In this document: piece after piece, positions 1-8,016 of the stretch
Numbering within the stretch: position 1 is the first letter of the stretch
Layout of the letters: every line of letters starts with the position of its first letter
Position numbers and translations under genes: made by a program
Notes under the pieces: model-generated
Databases searched by the model: none
Seen by the model: only the letters and a program-made list of their open reading frames with translations
Told to the model about the DNA's origin: nothing
Assembly (NCBI GenBank): GCA_003156695.1
Contig: PMHN01000330.1
Coordinates: forward strand, 4,894 to 12,909
Direction: 5' to 3'
Source of the DNA: Gammaproteobacteria bacterium
GTDB lineage: Bacteria; Pseudomonadota; Gammaproteobacteria; Steroidobacterales; Steroidobacteraceae
Length of the DNA stretch: 8,016 bases

Positions 1-123
1 GGCATTGCGCAGCTGAAGGGGGGGCACAAGGATGACGCCGTGAAGACCTTCAGGCAGGTCAAGGGTGATCCGACGCTCGAGCGCCTTGCCAACCTCTGGA
101 TCATTCACGCGCGGCAAGCCTGA
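1..123 (+). CDS. C-terminal end of a TPR-like hypothetical protein (partial)
   Basis: Only the last 40 codons and the TGA stop (121-123) are inside the window; the frame is open from base 1. The tail reads like one helix-turn-helix TPR unit: a Gly/Ala pattern (GGHKDDAVKTF), then VKGDP and an amphipathic helix ending in LWIIHARQA. The A-x2-F spacing followed by a DP turn and a final Leu/Trp-rich helix is typical of the last repeat of tetratricopeptide proteins. Coding is supported by the clean open frame and GC-rich third positions. The gene converges on etfA, with 71 bp between the two stops. The specific function cannot be read from this fragment. TPR assignment is inference from pattern. 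Confidence 0.6.
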   Translation, partial: GIAQLKGGHKDDAVKTFRQVKGDPTLERLANLWIIHARQA

Positions 124-194
124 TCATTTGAGCGCCCGGAACCGGCCTGCCATCCGCCAGAAGCAGCTGTTTGGTGTGCTCGCCGGCCGATTAG

Positions 195-1136
195 CTAAAG
201 CAACCGCTCGATCTCGGGGATGATCTGGAACAGGTCGCCCACGAGGCCGATGTCGGCCACCTCGAAAATCGGCGCCTCACCGTCCTTGTTGATGGCGACA
301 ATGGTGCGCGCGTCCTTGATGCCGGTGAGGTGCTGGATGGCACCCGAGATGCCGATCGCGACATACAGCTGCGGCGCGATGATCTTGCCGGTCTGCCCCA
401 CCTGCATCTCGTTCGGCGCGTAACCTGCATCCACCGCGGCACGCGAAGCGCCGACCGCCGCTCCCAGTTTGTCGGCCAGCGCATAGAGGATTTTGAAACC
501 CTCCGCGCTCCCCAGGGCACGGCCGCCGGAAATCACGCGTGCCGCCGTCTGCAGATCCGGGCGGTCGCTGCGGCCGGCCGACACCGACACGAAGCGCGTG
601 TGCTGCGGGATCGCAACATCCAGCGACGCCTTCTCGATCGGCGCTGAACCACCGTCAGGAGCCGCCTGGAAGGAAGCCGTGCGCACCGTGCCCACGACCT
701 TCGCTCCGGCTGCAACCTCCACCGTGAGGATTGCATTGCCGGCGTAGATCGGCCGCTGAAAGCGCGTGGCGCTCTCGACCGCCATGATGTCGCTCACCTG
801 CGGGGCATCAAGGAGCCCCGAGATCCGCGCCATGAGGTCCTTGCCAAAAGTCGTCGAGGGGCCGAACACGTGGGAATAGGGCGCCGCCAGAGCCGCTATC
901 TGCGGCGCCAGCACGGCAGCGAGCGCGTGCTCGTTGGCCGGATTCTCAACGCGGAGGACGTGGTTCACGCCGGCGAGCTGCGCCGCCTGGGCCGCCACCG
1001 CCGCGGCGTCCACCGCGCACACCGCAACGCTGATGTCGGCAACGTCGATGGCACGGGCGCAGGTCACGCACTTGGCCGTGCTCGGGTTCAGCTTCGCGCC
1101 ATCGTGCTCGGCGACGATGAGTATCCTGGCTGTCAC
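195..1136 (-). CDS. etfA: Electron transfer flavoprotein alpha subunit
   Basis: Alpha subunit (313 aa, normal for bacterial EtfA) of the soluble FAD/AMP heterodimer. It accepts electrons from acyl-CoA and related dehydrogenases and passes them to membrane ETF:quinone oxidoreductase. The N-terminal half (about 1-190) is the nucleotide-binding-like alpha/beta domain, starting ILIVAEHDG. The C-terminal FAD domain (about 200-313) has the hallmark motifs SGGRAL (203-208, with R206 at the conserved FAD-contacting arginine position), [11 protein letters not shown] (228-238), QVGQTGK (245-251), GISGAIQH (262-269) and INKD (282-285). The start is GTG at 1136, sharing four bases (GTGA) with the etfB stop, so translation is probably coupled. 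An AGAGGGG sequence six bases upstream is a good ribosome site. The stop is TAG at 195-197. One oddity is a Cys-x2-Cys pair (C23, C26) in the N-terminal domain. Confidence 0.97.
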   Translation of the reverse strand: MTARILIVAEHDGAKLNPSTAKCVTCARAIDVADISVAVCAVDAAAVAAQAAQLAGVNHVLRVENPANEHALAAVLAPQIAALAAPYSHVFGPSTTFGKDLMARISGLLDAPQVSDIMAVESATRFQRPIYAGNAILTVEVAAGAKVVGTVRTASFQAAPDGGSAPIEKASLDVAIPQHTRFVSVSAGRSDRPDLQTAARVISGGRALGSAEGFKILYALADKLGAAVGASRAAVDAGYAPNEMQVGQTGKIIAPQLYVAIGISGAIQHLTGIKDARTIVAINKDGEAPIFEVADIGLVGDLFQIIPEIERLL

Positions 1137-1882
1137 AGCAGTCCCCTCTGCTTCAGTGCCGCGACCAGCTCGGCGGCATCCTTCACCATCACGCCTTTCT
1201 TGCGATTCGCGGGCGCCTGGAAGCTGACTGGCTTCAACTGCACCCGCGGCTCCACGCCCATGGCGCTCAAGGTAAGGGTGTCGAGCGGCTTTTTCTTGGC
1301 CTTCATGATGTCAGGAAGCTTCACATAGCGAGGCTCGTTCAGGCGCAGGTCGGTGGTGATCACTGCCGGCATGTCCACATCGAGTGTTTCCAGCCCTGCG
1401 TCCACCTCGCGGGTCACGCGCGCCGCGCCGTCATGCAGTTCAACCTTCGAGGCGTAGGTGGCCTGCGGCCGCTGCCACAGCGCCGCCAGCAGCTGGCCGG
1501 TCTGGCCGTTGTCGTCATCAATGGCCTGCTTGCCGAGGATCACCAGCAGCGGTTGCTCGCGCTCGACGAGCTTCAACAGCACCCGCGCGGTCACGAGCGG
1601 CTCGATGACCCCGTCGGCCAGCACGTGCAGCGCACGATCCGCGCCCATGGCAAGCGCGGTACGCAGTTGTTGCTGGCAGTCCGCGGGTCCGACCGTGACG
1701 ACCACCACTTCCTCCGCGGCGCCGCGCTCCCTGATGCGCAGCGCTTCCTCCAGGGCGATCTCGTCGAAGGGGTTGATGCTCATCTTCACCCCATCGGTGA
1801 TCACGCCGCTGCCATCCGCCTTCACGCGGATGCGCACGTTGTAGTCCACGACGCGCTTGATGCCGACCAGGATGCGTTTCAT
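1133..1882 (-). CDS. etfB: Electron transfer flavoprotein beta subunit
   Basis: Beta subunit of ETF (249 aa, the family's usual length). It holds the structural AMP and the loop that docks onto partner dehydrogenases. Visible signatures: the start MKRILVGIKRVVDYN, then NPFDEIALEEALRI (37-50), ALAMGADRALHV (77-88), the nucleotide-binding LGKQAIDDDNGQTGQ (116-130), and the ETF-beta signature and recognition loop from DLRLNEPRY (178-186) to IMKAKKKPL. L189 sits where the dehydrogenase-anchoring leucine is known in the human protein. First gene of the etfB-etfA operon. The ATG is directly preceded by AACTCCT, which is not a Shine-Dalgarno sequence, while a TATACT hexamer lies nine bases upstream. 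The message may therefore have almost no leader. The sequence looks like the housekeeping ETF type that feeds the quinone pool; a bifurcating role is not suggested by context. Confidence 0.97.
   Translation of the reverse strand: MKRILVGIKRVVDYNVRIRVKADGSGVITDGVKMSINPFDEIALEEALRIRERGAAEEVVVVTVGPADCQQQLRTALAMGADRALHVLADGVIEPLVTARVLLKLVEREQPLLVILGKQAIDDDNGQTGQLLAALWQRPQATYASKVELHDGAARVTREVDAGLETLDVDMPAVITTDLRLNEPRYVKLPDIMKAKKKPLDTLTLSAMGVEPRVQLKPVSFQAPANRKKGVMVKDAAELVAALKQRGLL
1143..1149 (-). promoter_or_regulatory. Ribosome binding site of etfA
   Basis: On the reverse strand AGAGGGG stands six bases before the GTG at 1136. It lies inside the end of etfB. It is the clearest Shine-Dalgarno-like site seen in front of any gene in the window and supports the GTG as the real start. 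Confidence 0.6.
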
Positions 1883-1891
1883 AGGAGTTGC

Positions 1892-1897
1892 AGTATA
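1892..1897 (-). promoter_or_regulatory. Candidate -10 element of the etfBA operon
   Basis: TATACT on the reverse strand matches the sigma-70 -10 consensus at five of six positions and ends nine bases before the etfB ATG. Transcription would start about one to three bases before the ATG, giving a near-leaderless message. That agrees with the lack of a Shine-Dalgarno sequence there. No good -35 box is visible at 16-18 bases; the best hexamers around 1914-1921 match poorly. No operator is recognised. Confidence 0.5.
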
Positions 1898-1933
1898 GCG
1901 GCTCGGGTTGCCGGCGGTGTTGCCGCGAAGTCG

Positions 1934-1963
1934 TTGACGCCACGCATGCCGCTTCCCTAAAGT
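1934..1963 (+). promoter_or_regulatory. Candidate sigma-70 promoter of the opp operon
   Basis: TTGACG (1934-1939, five of six to the -35 consensus), an 18-base spacer, then TAAAGT (1958-1963, four of six to the -10 consensus). Only five bases separate the -10 element from the ATG at 1969, so the predicted transcription start falls on the start codon. No Shine-Dalgarno sequence exists between them. It shares the 86-bp intergenic region with the divergent etfB promoter; the two do not overlap. Confidence 0.5.
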
Positions 1964-1968
1964 CGCGC

Positions 1969-2892
1969 ATGCTGCGCTACGCGCTCCGCCGCCTCGGCGG
2001 CCTCATCCCGACACTGCTCGTCATCGTCACCGTCTCGTTCTGCATCGTGCGGCTCGCGCCCGGCGGCCCCTTCGACCAGGAGCAGACACTGACGCCCGCC
2101 GTGCGTGCCAACCTCGATCACCTGTACGGTCTCGACCAACCTCTCGCGGCTCAGTACCTGCACTACCTCGGCGGCCTTCTGCACGGGGATTTCGGACCTT
2201 CCTTAAGTCAGCGCGATTTCACCGTGACCGAGCTCATCGGCCAGGGTCTGCCGGTCAGTATCACGGTGGGCCTCCTCGCGATCCTGCTGGCGCTCGTCAT
2301 CGGTATCCCCGCGGGCATTGCGGCGGCGACCTGGCGCAATCAGGGGGCCGATCACGGTCTGACGCTGTTCGCGGCGCTCGCGGTCGCGCTGCCGAGTTTC
2401 GTGACCGGGCCACTGTTCGCGCTCGTGTTCGGACTCGCCCTGCACTGGTTGCCGGTGGCGGGCTGGGAGCGGGGCGCACCACGCTACCTCGTGCTGCCGG
2501 TGCTGACGCTGGCGCTGCCCGTCGCGGCCTATCTGGCGCGCCTCACACGCGCGAGCCTCCTGGAGGTGCTGCGCAGTCCCTGGATCCGCAGCGCCCGCGC
2601 GCGCGGCCTGGGCGGGACACGTGTGCTGTGGCGCCACGCGCTGCGGCCGGCGCTGCTGCCGGCGGTGAGCTACCTCGGGCCCGCCCTCGCGTACGTGGTC
2701 ACCGGGTCACTGGTCGTCGAGACGGTCTTCGGCCTGCCCGGCACGGGACGCTACCTCGTGCAGGGCGCGATCGACCGGGACTATCCGCTCGTCATGGGCA
2801 TGATCGTGGTCTACGGTGCGCTGCTGCTGCTGTTCAATCTCATCGCTGACCTGCTCTATGGCTGGCTCGACCCGCGTGTGCGGCATGAGTGA
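1969..2892 (+). CDS. oppB: Oligopeptide ABC transporter permease, OppB type
   Basis: One of two inner-membrane permeases of a peptide/nickel-family ABC importer. From the ATG at 1969 it is 307 aa, essentially the length of E. coli OppB (306). It begins MLRYALRRLGGLIPTLL, the usual arginine-rich start and first membrane helix, followed by RLAPGGPF (28-35) and HGDFGPS (72-78), all family marks. Further membrane segments lie at about 97-120, 131-160, 173-190, 236-256 and 275-300. The cytoplasmic EAA loop that contacts the ATPase is at about 208-231 (ARARGLG ... RHALRPALLP), followed by ETVFGLPGTG (251-260). The frame is open upstream to a TTG at 1888, but those 27 residues are unlike the family and cover the promoter, so I reject them. 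First gene of the operon; its TGA overlaps the next start by eight bases. The substrate is unknown; peptides are most likely. Confidence 0.93.
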   Translation: MLRYALRRLGGLIPTLLVIVTVSFCIVRLAPGGPFDQEQTLTPAVRANLDHLYGLDQPLAAQYLHYLGGLLHGDFGPSLSQRDFTVTELIGQGLPVSITVGLLAILLALVIGIPAGIAAATWRNQGADHGLTLFAALAVALPSFVTGPLFALVFGLALHWLPVAGWERGAPRYLVLPVLTLALPVAAYLARLTRASLLEVLRSPWIRSARARGLGGTRVLWRHALRPALLPAVSYLGPALAYVVTGSLVVETVFGLPGTGRYLVQGAIDRDYPLVMGMIVVYGALLLLFNLIADLLYGWLDPRVRHE

Positions 2893-3731
2893 AGTGCTGG
2901 CGGCGGCGCAGGCGGGGCTGTGGCGCAGGGCCGGCCGCCGCCTGGCGTCGGCCCGCGGGACGCGCCTCGCTCTGACGGTGCTCATACTGATCGCGCTCCT
3001 GGCCGTGATCGGGCCGTGGTTCAGTCCCTGGGCGTTCGACCAGCTCGACTGGCAGCACCTGGCCGTGCCTCCGGGGCACGTTGCTGCGCATTGGCTCGGC
3101 ACCGACCGCCTCGGGCGGGATCTGTTCGTGCGCACCCTCTATGGTGTGCGCCTGTCGCTGCTCATCAGCGTTCTCGCCAGCCTCGTGAGTCTGGTAATCG
3201 GCGTTGCCTGGGGCGCGGTAGCGGGATTTGCCGGCGGCCGCACCGACGAGTGGATGATGCGTTTTGTCGATGTGCTGTATTCACTGCCCTACCTCTTCAT
3301 CGTCATCATTCTCACGACGCTGTTCCAGCGCGGCAGCATCGGCGTGCTGTTGATCGCGATCGGGGCGGTGGGGTGGCTCACGACCGCGCGCATCGTGCGG
3401 GGGGAGACCCTGGCGCTGAAACGGCGCGAGTTCATCGAGGCGGCACGCGCAACCGGACTCACGCCCGCCGCCATCCTCGGGCGGCACATCGTGCCGAACC
3501 TCTTAGGTCCGGTGGCGGTGTACGCGACGCTCACCATTCCACAGATGATCATCTTCGAGAGCTTTCTGAGTTTTCTCGGCCTCGGCGTGCAGGAGCCGCA
3601 CGCGAGCCTCGGCAATCTCATCAACGTCGGCGCACAGGAAATGCAGTCCGCGCCGTGGATGCTGCTCGTGCCCGCGCTGTTCCTGGTGACCCTTCTCGTC
3701 TGCCTGAATCTGCTCGGCGACGGCCTGCGCG

Positions 3732-3757
<26 letters not shown>
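2885..3757 (+). CDS. oppC: Oligopeptide ABC transporter permease, OppC type
   Basis: Second inner-membrane permease, 290 aa from the ATG at 2885, close to E. coli OppC (302). After a short cytoplasmic N-terminus rich in arginine, helix 1 lies at about 28-46. Next is the family motif LGTDRLGRDLF (71-81), which opens the core permease domain, with membrane segments at about 88-116, 128-147, 152-168, 206-230 and 256-277. The EAA loop is EAARATGL ... GRHIVPN (185-205), then FESFLSFLGLGVQEP (224-238). The end GDGLRDALDPRER (278-290) is nearly the OppC terminus I remember from E. coli. The frame continues upstream inside oppB, but a start there would add cysteine-rich non-family residues. It overlaps oppB by eight bases and the ATPase gene by up to 26, so translational coupling is likely. 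No Shine-Dalgarno sequence is evident. Confidence 0.94.
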
Positions 3758-5570
<1,813 letters not shown>

Positions 5571-5582
5571 TGATCGGGCTGA

Positions 5583-5588
5583 TATCCT
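5583..5588 (+). promoter_or_regulatory. Candidate -10 element before alaA
   Basis: TATCCT, four of six to the -10 consensus, ends seven bases before the alaA ATG. This spacing would place the transcription start on the ATG itself. There is no Shine-Dalgarno sequence and no clear -35 hexamer at 16-18 bases. If real, alaA can be transcribed apart from the opp operon that ends 25 bp upstream. Confidence 0.35.
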
Positions 5589-5595
5589 TCCCGCC

Positions 5596-6879
5596 ATGAA
5601 GACCGCAGAAAGCATCCGCCCGAGCGAGAGCCTGAAGCACGTGCGCTACGAGATTCGCGGGCGGCTGGCACGGCGTGCCCATGAGCTCGAGCGCCAGGGC
5701 TACGAAATCGTGTCGCTGAACATCGGCAACCCGCGCGCCTTTGGCCTGCGCACGCCCGAGACCATGCGGCTTGCCATGATCGAGAACCTGGCCGAAGCGG
5801 AGGGCTATTGCCACCAGAAGGGCATCTTTCCGGCGCGCGAGGCCGTGGTCATGCAACAGCAGGCCCGCGGGGTCACCGGCGTCACGGCCGAGGAAGTGTT
5901 CATCGGTAATGGCGTGAGCGAGCTCATCGACCTCGTGCTGCGGGCGCTGCTCAACGACGGCGATGAAGTGCTGGTGCCAAGCCCCGATTACCCGCTGTGG
6001 ACGGCGGCCGTCACGCTCAACCGCGGTCGCGCAGTGCACTATCCCTGCCGTCCCGAGAACGGCTTCGTGCCCGATCCGCAAGAGGTGGCGCGGCTGATGA
6101 CCCCGCGCACGCGCGCGCTGGTCGTCATCAATCCCAACAATCCGACCGGGGCGGTGTACCCGCGCCACGTGCTCGAAGCGCTGGCGCAACTGGCACAGGC
6201 CCGCGGGCTGGTCGTGTTCAGCGATGAAATCTACGACCAGATGACCTACGACGGCGCCGAGTTCGTGCCCATGGCGACGCTCGTGCATGACACCCTGTGT
6301 GCGACGTTGTCAGGGCTCTCCAAGGTCTACCGTGCCTGCGGCTACCGCGTGGGCTGGGTGGCTTTTTCCGGGCGCACGCACGCGGCCGGCGATTATCTGA
6401 ACGCGCTCGAGCTGCTCGCCTCCCTGCGCCTGTGCAGCAACGTCATGGCGCAGTGGGCCGTGCAGACAGCCCTCGGGGGCCATCAGAGCATCCAGGAACT
6501 GGTGTCCCCAGGGGGGCGCCTGCACGAATCGCGGGCGGCGATTCTCGAGGCCGCGGCCACGAGCAGGTACCTCAGGCTTGCGCCGCCCGGCGGGGCGATG
6601 TACGCCTTCATCGGCGTGGACCCGCAGGCGCTGCCCGATTTCGACGATCAGCAGTTCACGCTCGACCTGCTGGAACAGAAGCACGTGCTGGTCGCTCCCG
6701 GAGTGAGCTTCAATGTCTCATACCGCAATCATTTCCGGATCACCAACCTGCCGGATGCCGTGACGCTGAAGGATGTGTTCGGCCGGATCGAGGAGCTGCT
6801 GGGTGCCTATGCCGCGCTGCCACGCGCTGCCGGGCGCGCACCCGACAATGTGGTCAGCGTCTCTTCGAGGGTGAAGTAA
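5596..6879 (+). CDS. alaA: Alanine aminotransferase, AlaA (YfbQ) type
   Basis: Cytoplasmic PLP-dependent class I aminotransferase; the AlaA family interconverts pyruvate plus glutamate with alanine plus 2-oxoglutarate. From the ATG at 5596 it is 427 aa, against 405 for E. coli AlaA. Family marks in order: YEIRG (18-22), LNIGNP (41-46), GYCHQKG (70-76), IGNGVSEL (103-110), PDYPLWTAAV (130-139), INPNNPTGAVY (178-188, cofactor-contacting N182), SDEIYD (209-214, D210 and Y213 near the PLP ring), GLSKVYR (240-246, Schiff-base K243), LELLASLRLC (271-280), SPGGRL (304-309) and HFRIT (379-383, R381 for the substrate carboxylate). The frame runs upstream to 5347 inside the ATPase gene, but those 83 residues are not family sequence. 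About 20 C-terminal residues (Arg/Ala-rich, then VVSVSSRVK) exceed the usual end. Family identity is firm; substrate is inferred from overall resemblance to AlaA rather than to aspartate aminotransferases. Confidence 0.93.
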   Translation: MKTAESIRPSESLKHVRYEIRGRLARRAHELERQGYEIVSLNIGNPRAFGLRTPETMRLAMIENLAEAEGYCHQKGIFPAREAVVMQQQARGVTGVTAEEVFIGNGVSELIDLVLRALLNDGDEVLVPSPDYPLWTAAVTLNRGRAVHYPCRPENGFVPDPQEVARLMTPRTRALVVINPNNPTGAVYPRHVLEALAQLAQARGLVVFSDEIYDQMTYDGAEFVPMATLVHDTLCATLSGLSKVYRACGYRVGWVAFSGRTHAAGDYLNALELLASLRLCSNVMAQWAVQTALGGHQSIQELVSPGGRLHESRAAILEAAATSRYLRLAPPGGAMYAFIGVDPQALPDFDDQQFTLDLLEQKHVLVAPGVSFNVSYRNHFRITNLPDAVTLKDVFGRIEELLGAYAALPRAAGRAPDNVVSVSSRVK

Positions 6880-6890
6880 ATTCATGGAAG

Positions 6891-6896
6891 TATCCT
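6891..6896 (+). promoter_or_regulatory. Possible -10 element before the repair gene
   Basis: TATCCT, identical to the hexamer before alaA (both continue with T), ends twelve bases before the proposed TTG start. It would give a leader of roughly five bases. No -35 partner is visible, so this is weak. The gene could equally be read through from alaA, 29 bp upstream. Confidence 0.2.
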
Positions 6897-6900
6897 TAAC

Positions 6901-6919
6901 AGCCTCATTTGTTTAGGCT
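6901..6919 (+). other. Small inverted repeat enclosing the TTG start
   Basis: AGCCT (6901-6905) and AGGCT (6915-6919) can pair as a five-base stem with a nine-base loop holding the TTG at 6909-6911. A second, competing repeat, TGGAAG (6885-6890) with CTTCCA (6918-6923), spans the same bases. There is no T-run after either, so neither is a convincing terminator. A role in start accessibility is speculative. Confidence 0.25.
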
Positions 6920-8016
6920 TCCACACGACTTAACTGACATTCTCGCGCGCGGCGGCACGCTCATCGTGCCGACGCGCCAGCGCGCTCATGCGGTGAGACT
7001 GACGCACGCGGCGACACAGCTCGCTGCAGGTGCGGGTGTGTGGGCGAGCGCGGACGTGCTGGCGGCGGGAAGCTGGCTGCGCCGCGAGGCTGAGCGCGTG
7101 GCCGTGCAGGAGTCACCGGCGAACGGACCGCGGGTGCTGAGCGCAGCAGAAGAGTGGTACCTGTGGCGGCAGAGCGCGGTCGAGCTCACGGCAGATCTGC
7201 CGCTCTTAAACGCTGCGACGCTCGGAGAGTGCCTGCAACGCTCGAGCGCGCTCGCCTGCGAGTACAACATGGAGGTCCGCGCCGGTGCTTCCGGGAGTGA
7301 AGCGCAGCTGTTGTTCAAGGCGCGACAGGCGTTCGATGAGCGCTGCCGGGCGCTGGGGGCCGCGAGCGTCGATGCATTACTGTCGGGCATCCGGGCAGCT
7401 GATCCGCAGCAAGATCGACCGCTTTCGCTGCGTGGGTTTGACGCGGTGCCGCCGCGACTGGCATCCCTCGTGGCGGCACGCGGCACCGCCGCTGCGGCCA
7501 GCCCTCCGGCGGCGGATGCAGACTCCCATCTCCTCGTGTGCGTTGATCGGCGCGAGCAGTCCGAACGCATCGCCGCCTGGTGTGCTGAGCGCGTGCGGCG
7601 ACAGCCCGATGCGCGCCTGCTCGTCATGTTGCCGGGGACACCCGGGGCGCGCGAGCGGCTCGCCGCGCTCATCCGCCAGGCGCTCGATGCGCGCAGCGTG
7701 CTTGGCGCGACGAGCGCATCGCAGGCGCTGGTCGGCATCGAAGGCGGGCGGCCGCTCGCGGAAATACCCGCCATCGCCCATGCGCTGACGACGCTGGGCT
7801 TCCTCGCCGGCCGCGAGCTGGATGGCGCGCATCTGAGCGCCTGGACGCGTGCTCCCCACTGGAGTTCGCCGAGTGCGACCACGCGGGCCCGGCTTGATCT
7901 TAAATTGCGTGACAGAAAGCTGGTCACGGCGCGGCTGCAGGACTTGTCGGGCGCGCTCAGCCTCCTGAAGGCGGACCTGCGAAGCAGCGCGCGCGAGTGG
8001 GCTGGTCAGCTCGCGC
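6909..8016 (+). CDS. AddB-like DNA repair protein, N-terminal part (PD-(D/E)XK nuclease family, partial)
   Basis: Open frame from TTG 6909 to the window edge (369 residues, no stop). It resembles the 'probable DNA repair protein' family (TIGR03623; about 900 aa, AddB-related) through an inactive helicase-like N-terminal region. Visible marks: GGTLIVPTRQRAHAVRL (15-31), the degenerate ATPase-like opening; WLRRE (56-60); LSAAEEWYLWRQ (77-88); LPLLNAATL (97-105); LRGFD (174-178); then the second domain start LLVCVDRREQSERIAAW (208-224), ARLLVMLPG (235-243), GRPLAEIP (280-287), and LSAWTRAP ... ARLDLKLRD (319-344). The nuclease domain expected at the C-terminus lies outside, so catalytic residues cannot be checked. 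TTG is chosen because TAA at 6897 closes the frame upstream, and the next in-frame GTG (6966) would remove the conserved LIVPT strand. No Shine-Dalgarno sequence precedes it. In related genomes an AddA/UvrD-type helicase often follows (recalled, not seen). Confidence 0.82.
   Translation, partial: MFRLPHDLTDILARGGTLIVPTRQRAHAVRLTHAATQLAAGAGVWASADVLAAGSWLRREAERVAVQESPANGPRVLSAAEEWYLWRQSAVELTADLPLLNAATLGECLQRSSALACEYNMEVRAGASGSEAQLLFKARQAFDERCRALGAASVDALLSGIRAADPQQDRPLSLRGFDAVPPRLASLVAARGTAAAASPPAADADSHLLVCVDRREQSERIAAWCAERVRRQPDARLLVMLPGTPGARERLAALIRQALDARSVLGATSASQALVGIEGGRPLAEIPAIAHALTTLGFLAGRELDGAHLSAWTRAPHWSSPSATTRARLDLKLRDRKLVTARLQDLSGALSLLKADLRSSAREWAGQLA

Noticed and set aside
124..194. 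Possible bidirectional terminator between the converging partial gene and etfA
   Set aside because: I looked for stem-loops followed by T-runs on both strands; only short GC-rich palindromic words (CCGGCC, GCCGGC) occur, with no proper stem and no T-tract.
1898..1926. GCGGC ... GCCGC inverted repeat in the divergent intergenic region as an operator
   Set aside because: Five-base arms of pure G/C separated by 19 bases are expected by chance at this composition; no further dyad symmetry supports a regulator site.
1888..1968. TTG at 1888 with AGGAG right before it as the start of the OppB-like permease (27 extra residues)
   Set aside because: The ribosome site would touch the start codon with no spacing, the extra residues are cysteine/arginine-rich and unlike the family, and they cover the promoter. 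ATG 1969 gives the exact family N-terminus and length.
6986..7927. 313-codon open frame on the reverse strand, opposite the repair gene
   Set aside because: Serine/arginine/alanine-rich composition without motifs is typical antisense shadow of a GC-rich gene; the forward frame has recognisable family blocks across the same bases.

Overview
The window is a compact, high-GC stretch of ordinary bacterial chromosome. Gene content, protein style and near-absent intergenic space suggest a high-GC gammaproteobacterium, possibly of the Xanthomonadales/Nevskiales/Steroidobacteraceae type. That assignment is inference from remembered family resemblance, not from a search. I see no mobile element, CRISPR array, tRNA or rRNA. 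Composition is uniform apart from a short AT-richer patch near 6877-6940.

Layout: (1) the 3' end of a forward gene (1-123), probably a TPR-like protein. (2) A reverse-strand operon, etfB then etfA (1882 down to 195), encoding both subunits of electron transfer flavoprotein. (3) An 86-bp divergent intergenic region (1883-1968) with promoter-like elements facing both ways. (4) A forward operon of overlapping genes: OppB-like permease (1969-2892), OppC-like permease (2885-3757) and one polypeptide carrying both peptide-transporter ATPase domains (3732-5570). (5) alaA-type alanine aminotransferase (5596-6879), 25 bp downstream on the same strand. (6) A large forward gene running off the right edge (from 6909), the N-terminal 369 residues of an AddB-like DNA repair protein expected to end in a PD-(D/E)XK nuclease domain. 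It appears to start with TTG.

How the genes work together: EtfAB is a soluble FAD/AMP heterodimer that passes electrons from acyl-CoA and related dehydrogenases to ETF:quinone oxidoreductase. The two permeases and fused ATPase form a complete membrane core for an oligopeptide/dipeptide importer, but no substrate-binding protein gene lies beside it. AlaA links amino-acid nitrogen to pyruvate/alanine and could act on imported peptide products, which is suggestive only. The repair gene is probably functionally independent.

The most notable regulatory pattern is that operon-leading or separately spaced genes (etfB, oppB, alaA, perhaps the repair gene) have a -10-like hexamer 5-12 nt before the start codon and no Shine-Dalgarno sequence. 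The internal gene etfA does have one. This suggests leaderless or near-leaderless transcripts. I found no convincing new biological system here; the findings are modest.
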